A stretch of DNA of 44,902 nucleotides, from the NCBI GenBank assembly GCA_020024055.1, contig JAHHUI010000001.1, forward strand, positions 1 through 44,902. The letters are read 5' to 3'. Of the stretch, positions 18,278 to 28,800 are shown piece by piece. Within the stretch, counting starts at the first letter, position 1; each line of letters starts with the position of its first letter. The notes under the pieces are model-generated. The model was not told the origin of the DNA. It saw nothing but the letters and a program-made list of their open reading frames with translations, and searched no databases. The translations under genes were made by a program, and so were the position numbers. Source of the DNA: Spirochaetaceae bacterium. GTDB lineage: Bacteria > Spirochaetota > Spirochaetia > WRBN01.

Positions 18278-18616
18278 ATGACAATCTTTGAGAAAATGCT
18301 GAACAAAGAAATCCCAGCAAATATACTCTTTGAAGACGAAAATGTGCTGGCTATTCATGATATTGACCCCCAGGCGCCCGAGCATATTTTGCTCATTCCC
18401 AAAGAAACCGCCGCCGGGCTGAATGACATTGAAAATTGGAGCGACGAACAGGCCGGACGCTATTTAAAAACCGTAGTGAAAACAGCCAAACTTTTGGGCG
18501 TTGACAAAAGCGGATATCGCCTGGTGATCAATTCCGGACGCCATGGTGGGCAGACCGTGCCTTATTTACACATGCATATTTTGGCCGGGCGCCGCATGAA
18601 TTGGCCCCCAGGATAA
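18278..18616 (+). CDS. HIT-family nucleotide hydrolase/transferase, HINT-like
   Basis: A 112-residue histidine-triad protein of the HINT/PKCI type, a purine nucleoside phosphoramidase family. It has FEDENVLAIHDIDPQAPEH in the N-terminal half and VINSGRHGGQTV followed by the triad region. The triad reads Y96-L-H98-M-H100 where the family has H-x-H-x-H; the first His is a Tyr, while the expected nucleophile H98 is kept. The WPPG end is typical. No good ribosome site precedes the ATG. It is divergent from rfbD and stops 12 nt before the convergent corA stop, with no terminator between. Confidence 0.9.
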   Translation: MTIFEKMLNKEIPANILFEDENVLAIHDIDPQAPEHILLIPKETAAGLNDIENWSDEQAGRYLKTVVKTAKLLGVDKSGYRLVINSGRHGGQTVPYLHMHILAGRRMNWPPG

Positions 18617-18628
18617 AACTGATATAAC

Positions 18629-19555
18629 TTAGAAAAATTTCCTGATTTTCAAGGTCAGCATCATCAGAGTGGAAATAGCGGCAGAGATTCCGGCAATCAG
18701 CCAGAATGACAACGGATTTTCGCCATAAGGCACCGGCAATGCCACATTCATGCCAAAGAAACTGGCCACCACTGTGGGCATCATTAAAACCAAAGAAATC
18801 ACCGTCAGTCGCTTCATTGCCTGATTCACATTATTATTGGTCACGCTGGAAAATGCCGCAGCCATGCTGTGCAAAATATTCAGATAAATCTCACTGATTT
18901 CCACCGCCTCGCGCATTTCAATTGCCACATCATCCAATAATTCTTTTTCTTTTGCGCTCCAGCTCCAATTAGGCGATTTTTGAATTTTTTCCAGCAAAAT
19001 TTCATTGCTGCGCAGCGATGTTTTAAAATAATGCAAAGACTTCTCAATACGCATCAGATTCACCACTTCCTGATTGTGCACCGGGCCGTCCAGCTGCATC
19101 TCCAAATTGTCGGCAATATTCTTCAGCTCTTTCAAATAGCGCAGATATTCCATGCCCGCATGCAGCAGGATATTGAGCACAAAACAGGATAAATTAGGCG
19201 CATATAATATATCCCTGTTAAATATAGCCTGATCGAACATAGCAATATGCTCTTTGCAGACAGTGATGATAATGCCCGCATCATCCAGCAGAAAAGAGGA
19301 AAATGTGAGTGTGGTGTGTGTAAAATCCTTGCCCGGATGTGCATAAGGCAAACGCATAATCACCAGGCGGCCTTTAGTTGTTGTCAGGGTCTCATTGCGC
19401 GCCAGCTCGTCAGGGTCCATCGCATCAATAATCAAAGAGATTTCCAAATGATATCGCCCCGAGAGAAAGTTTACCTCTTCCAGGCTGGGATTCACCACAC
19501 GAACCCATGTATAATTGCGCGCGTCGCCAACGATTTCTTTTTCTTGAAATATCAT
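18629..19555 (-). CDS. corA: CorA-family magnesium transporter
   Basis: A 308-residue inner-membrane divalent cation channel. It has a long soluble N-terminal domain and helical stalk (about 1-245), then two C-terminal membrane helices; the signature G-M-N follows the first (VVASFFGMNVALPV). The C-terminus after the second helix is basic (KIRKFF), as usual. The start at 19555 overlaps the stop of the CapA-like gene as ATGA and has GGAGG six nt upstream; the longer open frame upstream lies inside that gene. Mg2+, Co2+ or Ni2+ are possible substrates of the family. Confidence 0.92.
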   Translation of the reverse strand: MIFQEKEIVGDARNYTWVRVVNPSLEEVNFLSGRYHLEISLIIDAMDPDELARNETLTTTKGRLVIMRLPYAHPGKDFTHTTLTFSSFLLDDAGIIITVCKEHIAMFDQAIFNRDILYAPNLSCFVLNILLHAGMEYLRYLKELKNIADNLEMQLDGPVHNQEVVNLMRIEKSLHYFKTSLRSNEILLEKIQKSPNWSWSAKEKELLDDVAIEMREAVEISEIYLNILHSMAAAFSSVTNNNVNQAMKRLTVISLVLMMPTVVASFFGMNVALPVPYGENPLSFWLIAGISAAISTLMMLTLKIRKFF

Positions 19556-20670
19556 TCTTTGCCTCCGCTGCCTTCGGCCCAGCCCTGCAAAAGCCGCTCG
19601 TAATAGATACGCCACACAGGTGGCAATGATTTTAATGTGCGCATATCATCAGAGCGAATAATCAGGCGCCCCAGCTGAGGATGAAGATAATTACTCAAAG
19701 GCATTGCTTCAACAACAAAACGCTGATCCCCGTCTGTATACCAATACCAGGAAAGACGATAAAGCAATGAATGCCCGCTGGATGCCAAGATTAAATCTTC
19801 TTCACTACCCTGCACATCCCACACCTCATCTGTCAGCAAGGTACCATTATTATGAATAATCAACCTGTCCTGATAAAATTCCACTCTCTGTTTGTATTGG
19901 GCACGATGATGATTCCACACAATATCTGCCCCTGCGTCGATGAGATCACGCAAGGCCTTTTGCCAGGGCTCGCTTGCTTCAAGCTGTGCATCCCCGCCAT
20001 GATAAGAGACAATCACCAGATCAGCCTGAGTACGCAGGGTTTTGATATAGGATAACAGACGACTCCATTCGCTTTGGCTGTGAAAATCAACCGTATTAAT
20101 AAATGAAAATGCTTCATTCTTTTGCAGGTCTGCGGCAGCAAGCTGCACAAAAGACAAAAGCGCAATATTTTTGTTCTTGCGCGAGAAAATTGTGGCCTTT
20201 ACGGCATCCAAAGCATTCTCTTTCAGGCCGCTGTAACGAATCCAGGGAAAACGCTGCCAGAGCATCTTCCAGCTTTCTTTTGTTTGCTGTAAACCTAAGA
20301 GGCCCTGTTGAGCCACATCTAAATTGGCCAGGCTGAATACATCAAAGCCCGCATTCACCATCGCTTCAATCTGGCTTGGGTGTGCATTGGCGGGTTTTCT
20401 GCGGGAACCCTGATTGGTTACAGGGCTGTTCAAGTCTAAAAAGCTGGCATCGTCGCCATGCAAAAGAGGGACTAAATCTTGATATAAAAAAGAATTGGTC
20501 TTCTCAAGAGGGCTGCGTGCATTCTCTTCATCGCTCATATAAGCATCGCCGGCAAAGCTGAGCACCAACGTGGCAACAGGCTCACGCTGGGTAAATTCCT
20601 GCCCATATACAGAAACCGCAGAGATTAAAAATAAAAACAAACACACTCTGGCGAGAGTCTGCATAAACAT
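19552..20670 (-). CDS. CapA-like exported metallophosphatase-family protein
   Basis: A 372-residue protein with a signal peptide (cut near SVYG). The mature part follows the CapA/PgsA family (PGA_cap), a calcineurin-like phosphoesterase fold: SFAGDAYMS near the start, DLNSPVT, SLANLD, VSYHGGD and VWNHHRAQ in order, matching the metal-site motifs of the fold. Some CapA proteins act in poly-gamma-glutamate capsule synthesis, but many members have no assigned role, and no capBC partners are nearby. The start has GGAGG nine nt upstream. It follows dksA by 56 nt and overlaps corA. Confidence 0.85.
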   Translation of the reverse strand: MFMQTLARVCLFLFLISAVSVYGQEFTQREPVATLVLSFAGDAYMSDEENARSPLEKTNSFLYQDLVPLLHGDDASFLDLNSPVTNQGSRRKPANAHPSQIEAMVNAGFDVFSLANLDVAQQGLLGLQQTKESWKMLWQRFPWIRYSGLKENALDAVKATIFSRKNKNIALLSFVQLAAADLQKNEAFSFINTVDFHSQSEWSRLLSYIKTLRTQADLVIVSYHGGDAQLEASEPWQKALRDLIDAGADIVWNHHRAQYKQRVEFYQDRLIIHNNGTLLTDEVWDVQGSEEDLILASSGHSLLYRLSWYWYTDGDQRFVVEAMPLSNYLHPQLGRLIIRSDDMRTLKSLPPVWRIYYERLLQGWAEGSGGKE

Positions 20671-20726
20671 GGGCAGGAACCTCCATACCGGGGAAAATGA
20701 AGAAAAATCTTTAAATACACACCCCT

Positions 20727-21092
20727 TTAGAATACATGGCTGGCAAATTTTTGCCTTTCGCCGGCGATTTTACAGTTAATACACATTACAGCTTCGGGAA
20801 TCGCTTCTAAGCGCTCTTTGTCAATCATATTTCCGCATTTCACGCAAATACCATAATTTCCGCCTTCAATACGTGCCAAGGCTGCATCCACGCGGGCCAA
20901 TGCCTGTGCACTTTGTGCCCCCAGGGCTTCAATAATTCTTTTGTCCAAATCACTCGCGGCAACATCAGCAGGATCGGCAGTATCAAGATCAGTCATCGTT
21001 GATTGAAAATCCGCGTTTTCCGTCAGGAGATTTTGAATAATTTCTTGTTTGGCAGCCAGCAGCTTCTCTTTTGCCTGAGCATACAGATCCAT
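20727..21092 (-). CDS. dksA: DksA/TraR-family zinc-finger protein
   Basis: A 121-residue protein with an N-terminal coiled coil and a four-cysteine zinc finger (C83/C86 in CVKCG, C104/C107 in CINCK). DksA-type proteins bind the RNA polymerase secondary channel and act with ppGpp in the stringent response. The segment between the coil arms (DLDTADPADVAASDLDK) keeps acidic residues near the expected coil tip. The start has GGAGG nine nt upstream. It is the first gene of the dksA-capA-corA run. Confidence 0.88.
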   Translation of the reverse strand: MDLYAQAKEKLLAAKQEIIQNLLTENADFQSTMTDLDTADPADVAASDLDKRIIEALGAQSAQALARVDAALARIEGGNYGICVKCGNMIDKERLEAIPEAVMCINCKIAGERQKFASHVF

Positions 21093-21186
21093 ACCTAGCT
21101 TCCTCCATCATGCCATATCAGCTGTCCAATGAAAAAGACATCCGCACCGAATGCCAAATATCACCGGGGCTTTCAAAAACCACGTG

Positions 21187-21216
21187 ATTTTAACATACCT
21201 TATCTTGAATGTGCAA
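21187..21216 (-). promoter_or_regulatory. Promoter of the dksA run
   Basis: On the minus strand, TTGCAC (21211-21216), an 18-nt spacer and TAAAAT (21187-21192). The rest of the 274-base divergent gap up to 21366 is AT-rich; no clear plus-strand promoter for the glycosyltransferase was found. Confidence 0.5.
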
Positions 21217-21366
21217 TAATTTTTTGTACTGATTTTTACTTAAGAACAAATTAATTTCACTTTCTTCACTCAGACATGAAGATTATTTTTATCATGCTCT
21301 TGATTTTACCGGCCAAAACTGCGAAACTTAAATGATGATCTTTTCTTTGCACAGCAAGAGATAATA

Positions 21367-22560
21367 ATGAATATCGCATTTTTCACAGACACATACCTGC
21401 CCGACAAAAACGGTGTAGCCACATCGGTCTCTCAGTTGAAATCAGAGCTGGAGGCCCTGGGGAATAACATATATATATATACCGTGAAGCATGCCGATCA
21501 AAAAGAAAATGAATTTCGTATCATGCGCTGGCCATCGGTCACTGTGATGCGCAATGTGCCAGAATCACGCATTGCTTTTACAAACCCGGCCACGATTGCG
21601 GCCTATTTAATACGCGATCAAGTTGACATTGTGCACACACACAGCGAATTTTCTTTGGGGCTCACGGGGCGTTTTGTCAGCAAAATGCTTAATATTCCCC
21701 ATGTGCACACTGTGCACACGATGTGGGCCGATTATCGGCATTACATCCTGAACGGACGCATGCTTTCCAACAGGCAAATCGGCTCGCTTTTTCGTGCCTT
21801 TGTGCGCCCCTGCACAGCTATTGTCGCGCCTTCAAACAAGGCATTTTTCTATCTTAAAAGCATTGGCATTCATCCCTATCATGTAAACAACGGACTGAGC
21901 ATTGAAGAATTTATCAATCGATGTTCTTCGGAAAAACAGCAGGCTATCAAGGAAAAACTGGGCCTGACCAGAGAAGATTTCACTATTCTTTTCGTTGGGC
22001 GAATCTCTGATGAAAAACGTGTCTTAGAATTATATGATGTCATTAGTGCGGCCATGAAGCAGCAAAACAATATCAAGGCCATTTTCATCGGGCGCGGCGA
22101 CAAGGCCGCCGTGATTGAAGAAAAAATCAAAAAAAACAATCAAGAGGGCCAATTCATCCTGACAGGCGCCATGCCCTACGAAGAAATTGCCAATTACTAT
22201 GCTGTGTGCCAGGCCTACTGCACAGTCTCCACATCTGAGGTGCAGCCTATGACCGTGATTGAGGCGATGACCATGGCCCTGCCCATTGTGGTGCACAGGG
22301 ATCATGCCTTTGATAATTTGATTGAACATGGCAAAAACGGATATATTGGCGAAAATGACGATGAAGTGAGAGACTATTTAATTCAGCTGGCGGCAAATCG
22401 AGAGCAGGCCCATACAATGGGGCATCAAAGCCAAATTCTTTCAGAGCATTTCACCAGTGAAATACAGGCAAAAAATATGCTTAAATTATATAACAAGGTC
22501 GTAGCCATGGGGCGTCCCCATTTTGGTTTTCATCCGGTATTGGAGAAACAAGACTCATGA
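21367..22560 (+). CDS. GT4-family glycosyltransferase
   Basis: A 397-residue retaining GT-B enzyme. The N-terminus FFTDTYLPDKNGVATS and HTHSEFSLG are typical of GT4 diacylglycerol or related glucosyltransferases. The donor half has LFVGRISDEKR (208-218) and the EX7E motif E291-x7-E299 in STSEVQPMTVIEAM. Similar enzymes glucosylate diacylglycerol to make membrane glycolipids; a role in surface polysaccharide is also possible. It overlaps the ABC ATPase gene by ATGA and so heads a four-gene run. Confidence 0.88.
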   Translation: MNIAFFTDTYLPDKNGVATSVSQLKSELEALGNNIYIYTVKHADQKENEFRIMRWPSVTVMRNVPESRIAFTNPATIAAYLIRDQVDIVHTHSEFSLGLTGRFVSKMLNIPHVHTVHTMWADYRHYILNGRMLSNRQIGSLFRAFVRPCTAIVAPSNKAFFYLKSIGIHPYHVNNGLSIEEFINRCSSEKQQAIKEKLGLTREDFTILFVGRISDEKRVLELYDVISAAMKQQNNIKAIFIGRGDKAAVIEEKIKKNNQEGQFILTGAMPYEEIANYYAVCQAYCTVSTSEVQPMTVIEAMTMALPIVVHRDHAFDNLIEHGKNGYIGENDDEVRDYLIQLAANREQAHTMGHQSQILSEHFTSEIQAKNMLKLYNKVVAMGRPHFGFHPVLEKQDS

Positions 22561-23264
22561 GTCTGCCCTTTACGCTGGATGTGGAGCGCGTGTATCAGTC
22601 TCTTCAGGATAAAGATGTTCTGAAAGGAATCACATTTTCACGCAGCCACCCTGGGGTCACTGTGCTTCTGGGCGAAAACGGCGTGGGAAAAAGTGTACTG
22701 CTGCGCGCCATTGCCGGCATCTCGCTGCCTCAATACGGACAGATAACCCTGCGCGTGGGCGTGCATCAATACAACACGGCGCTGGATACTCAAGCACGCA
22801 CATATATCGGGTATCAAAGCGAGTATCTGGCCTATTGGCCTGATTACACTGTGTGGGAAATGCTGCAATTTGCACTGGCTGTGAAAAAACCGCAGGAGGA
22901 AACTCATGCACAGAAAATTATTGAACAGTTTCGCCTTCAGGAAGTGGTGAATGTGCCTTTGCGTCGTTTGTCTTTTGGCTATCAGCGCAGACTCTCTGTC
23001 GCCATCAGCATGATAGGAAATCCTAAAATTTTGCTTTTAGACGAACCCACTAATGGCCTGGATCCTGCCGAAACTGAATTTTTTCTTGAGCATATACAAA
23101 AAACAGCACAGACAAGCTGTATTATTTTGGCCAGCCACAGACTGGAAGAAGCACATACCCTGCAGGCAGAGGTTTTATTATTGAAACAAGGCCAATTATG
23201 TTATGATGGACCTTGCCCGAATCAATTAAAAGAGTGGTATCATGAACAGCACATGGATTCTTAA
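22557..23264 (+). CDS. ABC transporter ATPase, Gld type
   Basis: A 235-residue ATPase with Walker A GENGVGKS (39-46), Q-loop Gln at 87, signature LSFGYQRR (138-145, a variant of LSGGQ), Walker B ILLLDEP (158-164) and switch His194. It overlaps the glycosyltransferase by 4 nt and the permease by 23 nt. With the next two genes it forms the GldA-GldFG-type export module seen in spirochaetes and Bacteroidota, whose substrate is generally unknown. Confidence 0.92.
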   Translation: MSLPFTLDVERVYQSLQDKDVLKGITFSRSHPGVTVLLGENGVGKSVLLRAIAGISLPQYGQITLRVGVHQYNTALDTQARTYIGYQSEYLAYWPDYTVWEMLQFALAVKKPQEETHAQKIIEQFRLQEVVNVPLRRLSFGYQRRLSVAISMIGNPKILLLDEPTNGLDPAETEFFLEHIQKTAQTSCIILASHRLEEAHTLQAEVLLLKQGQLCYDGPCPNQLKEWYHEQHMDS

Positions 23265-25323
23265 AACATTGTATAAACATGAAACATACCGCCTGGTGCG
23301 CCACAGCCGCCTGATACTGTTTTTATATCCATTGCTCATGCTGGTCAGCGCGCTAATTTTTCTCACCATCTTTGCCTATCCGCTCACGCCGATGGCCTCG
23401 CCACTTGTTTTTTTCGACTTGATCAGCCTCATGCAGTTTTTTATTCTTCCCTATGTGGCAATGTTGGGATTTTCCCAGGAGAGAACCCTACGCACGCATT
23501 GGACATTGCTGTCTTGGCCCATTAAATCATCGCAGATTATCTACGCAAAATTCCTGGCTTGGATGCGCATTCCCATGTGTTCGCTCTTATTATGTGCTTT
23601 TTGGCTGATCGCAGGAACCACATGGTATAGCTATGACCCGGGGCTAATCTTGGCAGGCATTGTGCAGGTGATGCTGACAGCAAGCTTGACTTTGGCCCTG
23701 ACGATGTATTTTTCCACTCGGCTGCTGCGCAGCAGCTGGCATGCGGTTTTCATCACGCAGGGATGCCTGTTGGCCTGGCTGTTCTGCGACTTTTTGCTGC
23801 GCAAATGGCAGATTTTAGGCAATGTCACTGCTCTTCTGCAGGTGTTCACTTATGGATATTACACAGCAGGATTTCAGAAAGGCCTGTTGACCTCGGGAAT
23901 GATGACATTCTTTTTGGGCATCACAATTTTTCTGCTTCGCAAAAGCTGGAAAGCCGTGGAGGTGTATCGCGGTCAGGACGAAACTCATGCGCGTCTTATC
24001 TTACCTGTTTTATGGGTATTGACGCTTTTTTTCCCCATGCGCATGGATATTTCCCTGCAGGGAATGTCGCGCCTGCATTCTTTCACACACAAAATGCTGT
24101 TTCAGGTGCATGATCCACTGTATATCACCTATTATTATTCTGACAAGCATAAATTCAATAAAGATATTCTCTCTGTGCAAGAACAGCTGCATTTATATAG
24201 CCAGGCGAATTCATGGGTGGTGTTGCGTAACAAGCCCCTTAAAGACATAAAAGATGCGCAGACGCAAGGTCTTTATGATCAAAATGGTTTGTTTGCAGGG
24301 GTGCTGATTGAATATCTGGACAAAGCGGCCCTGATACCTTTGCTGCTGGATGCAGATGAAGTGGAATATCAGGTCACCAGCAAGCTGTATCAAATCCTTT
24401 ACGGGCGCAGGCGGCTGCTGGTGCGTGCGGGCATTATGCAGAATATTTCAGATTATTCTCTGTTTATCCAGGCGCTTTCGCGGCATTTCGACGTGGAAAC
24501 ATGGACAGGAAACATCATGCCGGCGGCAGATGGGGCCATGATTTTCTCTGCATCAGGATTGAATAATTCCATGGCTTCGCAGCTTTTTGCCGCCAGAGAA
24601 CAGGGCATGGGGATGTTTATCGGATACAGCGGCGTGGGTATTCCTCCCCAGGAAAACAAAACTCCCATACGCTATCGTGCATTGCCGGCATCTTCTTATT
24701 TTGATAATCTGGGTATCCGTGCGGGTTCTGATTTGATCTTAGACCCCGAAGGCTTCTATTTTTCGGGCCAAAGCCTTGATGGCAATTTGATTCAGCAAAT
24801 ATATCCGGCCTGGACAAAAGGATTTGGAAGCAAAAATCTGCTTTGGCGCATGGTGCTGCCAATTTTCAGCGTGCCGCTGTGGCCCGACGACACATGGACG
24901 CCCCTGCTGTTCACCTCTCCGGCAGTCGGACTTCAGGAAGGCATCATAGACATTAACCCCATCAGTCTGCAGAAAAAAGAGCTGCCCCCTGTGGGCGGGC
25001 CATATATTGTGATTGCTGAAAAACAAGACTCTGTTCCGCTGATTGTCGCCGGCAGCGAAACTATATTCTCTGATATTGCCCCCACTTTGCAGAATTACAT
25101 TGCCGGGGAACTGTTGGCCTGGAAATTGGTGGGCCTGGAAGAAATGGCTGATTTGAAACTGTATAAACTCAGAAATGTTCTGATGAAGCGTCCTTACTCG
25201 CCTATTTTAGATACCGGACGATTTATTCTGCAGGTGCTTATTTTTGTGCTGGCCAATATTGCCTTTATTATTTTCTGTATTGCCAGGAGGCGCGGATGGT
25301 ATACAAAAGCAGCTTCCCGCTGA
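23242..25323 (+). CDS. Fused ABC permease and GldG-like auxiliary protein
   Basis: A 693-residue membrane protein. Residues 1-230 have six hydrophobic helices, like the GldF/ABC-2 permease. Another helix near 260 leads into a large extracytoplasmic domain (about 270-660) of the GldG / ABC_transp_aux type, with SYFDNLGI and FTSPAVGL segments, and a final helix near 665-685. GldF and GldG are separate in Flavobacterium; spirochaetes often fuse them. It overlaps both neighbours. The substrate is unknown, and gliding is not implied. Confidence 0.85.
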   Translation: MNSTWILKTLYKHETYRLVRHSRLILFLYPLLMLVSALIFLTIFAYPLTPMASPLVFFDLISLMQFFILPYVAMLGFSQERTLRTHWTLLSWPIKSSQIIYAKFLAWMRIPMCSLLLCAFWLIAGTTWYSYDPGLILAGIVQVMLTASLTLALTMYFSTRLLRSSWHAVFITQGCLLAWLFCDFLLRKWQILGNVTALLQVFTYGYYTAGFQKGLLTSGMMTFFLGITIFLLRKSWKAVEVYRGQDETHARLILPVLWVLTLFFPMRMDISLQGMSRLHSFTHKMLFQVHDPLYITYYYSDKHKFNKDILSVQEQLHLYSQANSWVVLRNKPLKDIKDAQTQGLYDQNGLFAGVLIEYLDKAALIPLLLDADEVEYQVTSKLYQILYGRRRLLVRAGIMQNISDYSLFIQALSRHFDVETWTGNIMPAADGAMIFSASGLNNSMASQLFAAREQGMGMFIGYSGVGIPPQENKTPIRYRALPASSYFDNLGIRAGSDLILDPEGFYFSGQSLDGNLIQQIYPAWTKGFGSKNLLWRMVLPIFSVPLWPDDTWTPLLFTSPAVGLQEGIIDINPISLQKKELPPVGGPYIVIAEKQDSVPLIVAGSETIFSDIAPTLQNYIAGELLAWKLVGLEEMADLKLYKLRNVLMKRPYSPILDTGRFILQVLIFVLANIAFIIFCIARRRGWYTKAASR

Positions 25324-25823
25324 TGATTTATGCTCTGCTCTTGGTCTTAGGGGTGGTGCAGCAGAGGGGAAATCACTTACACAAAACTCAGCTGGAAATG
25401 CCGGCAGAGCATTGGGACAGCGTGGAATGGACGCAAGGCGCCCATAGTCTTTTATGGCAATATTTGCCCATACATGGGGGCACCTGGGTGTTGAATGTCG
25501 GGCAAAATGGCCTGGCAGTGAAAACAGATCAGAAAAAATTCGCCTATGTGCTCGATCGCTTGTCGAAGAAAATCCCCCTGGAGCTTATTGTCTATCAGCG
25601 CCTAAGCGATCAGCAACTGATTCCTTATGGACTCTCTGCAGATTTAACAACACATATTGTTTTTCGATCCGGATATAAAACATATTCTTTAGATATTGGA
25701 AATCGCACCCCCGCCGGCAATGATGTTTATATCATGAAAGACCAGCGCATTTATAAAGCAGATCTAGGATTTATCTTCAAGCTGATAGAACATGTTGAGC
25801 CCGAGGAGCCACAGAAATCATAA
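25296..25823 (+). CDS. DUF4340-like membrane-anchored protein
   Basis: A 175-residue protein with one N-terminal membrane anchor (about 6-22) and an extracytoplasmic part. Its position after a GldFG fusion and the pattern VFRSGYKTYSLDIGNRTPAGNDVYIMKDQRIYKAD match DUF4340 proteins, accessory to this transporter class. GCCAGGAGG before the ATG supports the start; it overlaps the permease by 28 nt. It is the last gene of the run. Confidence 0.8.
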   Translation: MVYKSSFPLMIYALLLVLGVVQQRGNHLHKTQLEMPAEHWDSVEWTQGAHSLLWQYLPIHGGTWVLNVGQNGLAVKTDQKKFAYVLDRLSKKIPLELIVYQRLSDQQLIPYGLSADLTTHIVFRSGYKTYSLDIGNRTPAGNDVYIMKDQRIYKADLGFIFKLIEHVEPEEPQKS

Positions 25824-25847
25824 TAAAAATGAAATTATAAAAAATCT

Positions 25848-25876
25848 TTGACACGAGTAGTATTTAAACATATAAT
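25848..25876 (+). promoter_or_regulatory. Full-consensus sigma-70 promoter
   Basis: TTGACA (25848-25853), exactly 17 nt, TATAAT (25871-25876). It is the only promoter in the window that matches consensus in both boxes and spacing. Because it covers the in-frame TTG at 25848, the coding start must be downstream, at 25899. Confidence 0.85.
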
Positions 25877-25898
25877 GGCATATTGGAGAAAAGTTTCA

Positions 25899-28800
25899 AT
25901 GAAGAATTATATCTATGAAACAGAGGGTGCTTTAGGTTATCATATTACATCTTCAAAATTTCCAGAACCATACACACAACGAGGATTGCGTTCATTTCAC
26001 ATGCGCAGAAAAGTGCGCCAGCGATACGGCTTGTCAGACACAATTTTTGGCTTGCATGGCAATGTTATCCTGATGAATCATACACATGTGCACGATTTTA
26101 TCACGCGTGCCAATTCCAAGCGTTCTGAAAAACAAGCGTTTAAAATAGGTGAAATCAATGCTATCGGTCTCATAGACGAATTATGGCATTACATTGTGGC
26201 ATTATATGCCCGCAAAGAACATCGCCTGTGGAGCCGTGCCCTGGACTATGTACAAAAAAAAATCTCGCCTGATGATTTGAAAAAACTTTTGATAGATTTC
26301 GTCGACGACTTTCCCCCCAGCAGCCTGCTGAGCGGGAAAAAAACCAGCCGGGAATATCTGGAATCCCGTGACAATAATGAATCTATCATGGAAATAGAAA
26401 CAGAAGAATTATTACTCGTCTATCTGGCGAATAATAATCCTGCTTTCAAGCCATACCTGCATCTCTTTGAAGATGTTGTATTAATGAAAAACCCTGTCTA
26501 TGAAGAATTGATTTCCTTGCTCAAAGAATTTTTCAGCCAGCTGAGCCCTGTGGATCAAAGCGGCGAAACCCTGTACGAGGCGCTTTATTTGCCTATTGCG
26601 CATTTTCCGAATGACCTGAGCAAGCAGGTGGCCTATATTGTAGACCGTTTTGGCCTGATCTTAACACCATTGATGAATCAGCGGATGATTGCCGCTCTGG
26701 ATTTACTGCGCGAAAAACATAATGTAGAAGAAAATAATCAAAACGAAACTGAAACCGCTGAACAGATTGAAAAAAATTCCCTGGAAAATCAGCACAGCAT
26801 GATAGATGTGGTGATGGTGTGGAAAAATGTATTCATCTGGCTATATCAGCTGGGCAAAGAATACGGCATGAATATCCGCACCTTTGCAGAAATTCCCGAC
26901 CAGGAAATTGCACGCCTGGCCGAGACAGGAATAAATACACTTTGGCTAACAGGTATTTGGGAGCGCAGCTATGCCAGCCAGAAAATACGTAAAACCATGG
27001 GTCTGGATAGTCATTACGGCAGTGTGAACAGCCTGTATGATTATCAAATCGCCCGGCAGCTGGGTGGATGGGTTGGGCTGCAAAATCTTAAAGATCGCCT
27101 GCATATGCGCAATATTCGCTTGGCCACGTCGATGATTCCCTCGCATGTGGGCATTGACAGCAAAATGGTGATAGAAAGACCTGATCTTTTCCTGCAAAGA
27201 CGCCTGGCCCCCCTGGCCACGTACACTTATAAATCAGACAATCTTTCCACAAATACAGCCGTGGAAATCTATCTTGAAGATCATTATTATAAGGGTGACA
27301 ATGAAGCAGTCGTATTTAAGCGCGTGCAGGCCGTGAGCGGCCATACAACTTATATCTATCACGGCAATGACGGCAGCGGGCCCCAGCCCGACACGGCACA
27401 ATGGGATTTTTGCAGCAGCGAAGCGCGCGAGATGATTATCAATCAAATTATAGAAACTGCAAAAGTTTTCAACATTCTGCACATGGACGACGCGTATCTC
27501 TTGGTGAAGCGCCATATTCAGCGCCTGTGGTTTCCCCTGACAGAGCATAAGGGTATTCCCTCTCGCAATGACTACAACATCAGCGTGAAAGAATTTGACG
27601 CATTGATTCCCAATGAATTCTGGCGCGATGTATCTGACCGTCTGGCAAAAGAAGTGCCACAGGCCATTCTTTTAGCCCAGGCACCCGATATGATGGAACA
27701 TATTTTTGTTCGTTCTCTGGGGCTGCATCGTGTCTATAACACAGCATTCATGAACATGCTTCGCGATGAAAAAAATGCCCAGTATCGAGAGAATATAAAA
27801 AAAATCCTTGCCTCGGATCCTGAATTCCTGAGCCGATTGATCAATTTTATGAGCGATGCCGATTATGATTCAGCATTCACTCAATTTGGCAAGGGAGACA
27901 AATACTTTGGCATCTGTGTGTTGATGTGCACATTGCCTGGCCTACCTATATTTGCACATGGACAAATACGCGGATTTTCTGAAAAATATGACACGCAAAT
28001 GACGCGCCCTGTTCAAATTGAAAATGATGATGAAGAAGTGATGAGCCGGCATCGACAGGAAATCTTCCCTCTTCTGCATAAACGCTATCGCTTTGCCGGA
28101 ATCAATCAATGGCGCCTGTATGATGCGCATGATAAAGAAGGCAAGCAGCTGGAAAATATTTTTGCCTATAGCAATGCCATTGGCCTGGAACGCAGCTTGG
28201 TTTTATTTAACAACTCGGCCGAAAATGCCAGTGGCTATATACGCCAAAGTGCGCCTTTCCAGGTGACATATTCAGGGCAGAAAGAAACTATTACACAGCA
28301 TCTAGGTGAAGCAATTTCTTTGCACAATGAGAAAAGATATTTCCTGCTGGCGCGCGAACATCATGATGGCCTGTGGTATCTGCGCGAGTGTGAAACTTTA
28401 TTCAAAGAAGGATTCCATTTCGATTTAAAGCCTTATCAATATCAGGTTTTTTGGGAAATACGCGAGATTTTCGACCATGACGGACTGGTGCAGACACTTT
28501 ATGAAGAAACAGAGTCTCAAGGCATTGAAGACTTTGAATTGGCTCTACAAGAGCTGCGCCTGCGTCCTTTGTATCAAAGTCTTCAGCATATACTGAATCC
28601 CAAAGGCGGCTCGATCAGCAAATTACTGACTTTGCTGTATGGACAGGAAGATGAAGTGAAAATTATGGCCAGCCTGCATACAGACTGTGAGATGACATTG
28701 ATTATGCTCAAGGCATTATGGCGCGTAGATGTGAAAATTCAGCCTTATATGCAGCATGCAGAACGCCATTTCAAGGCTTTTTACAATTTGCTGATGCTGA

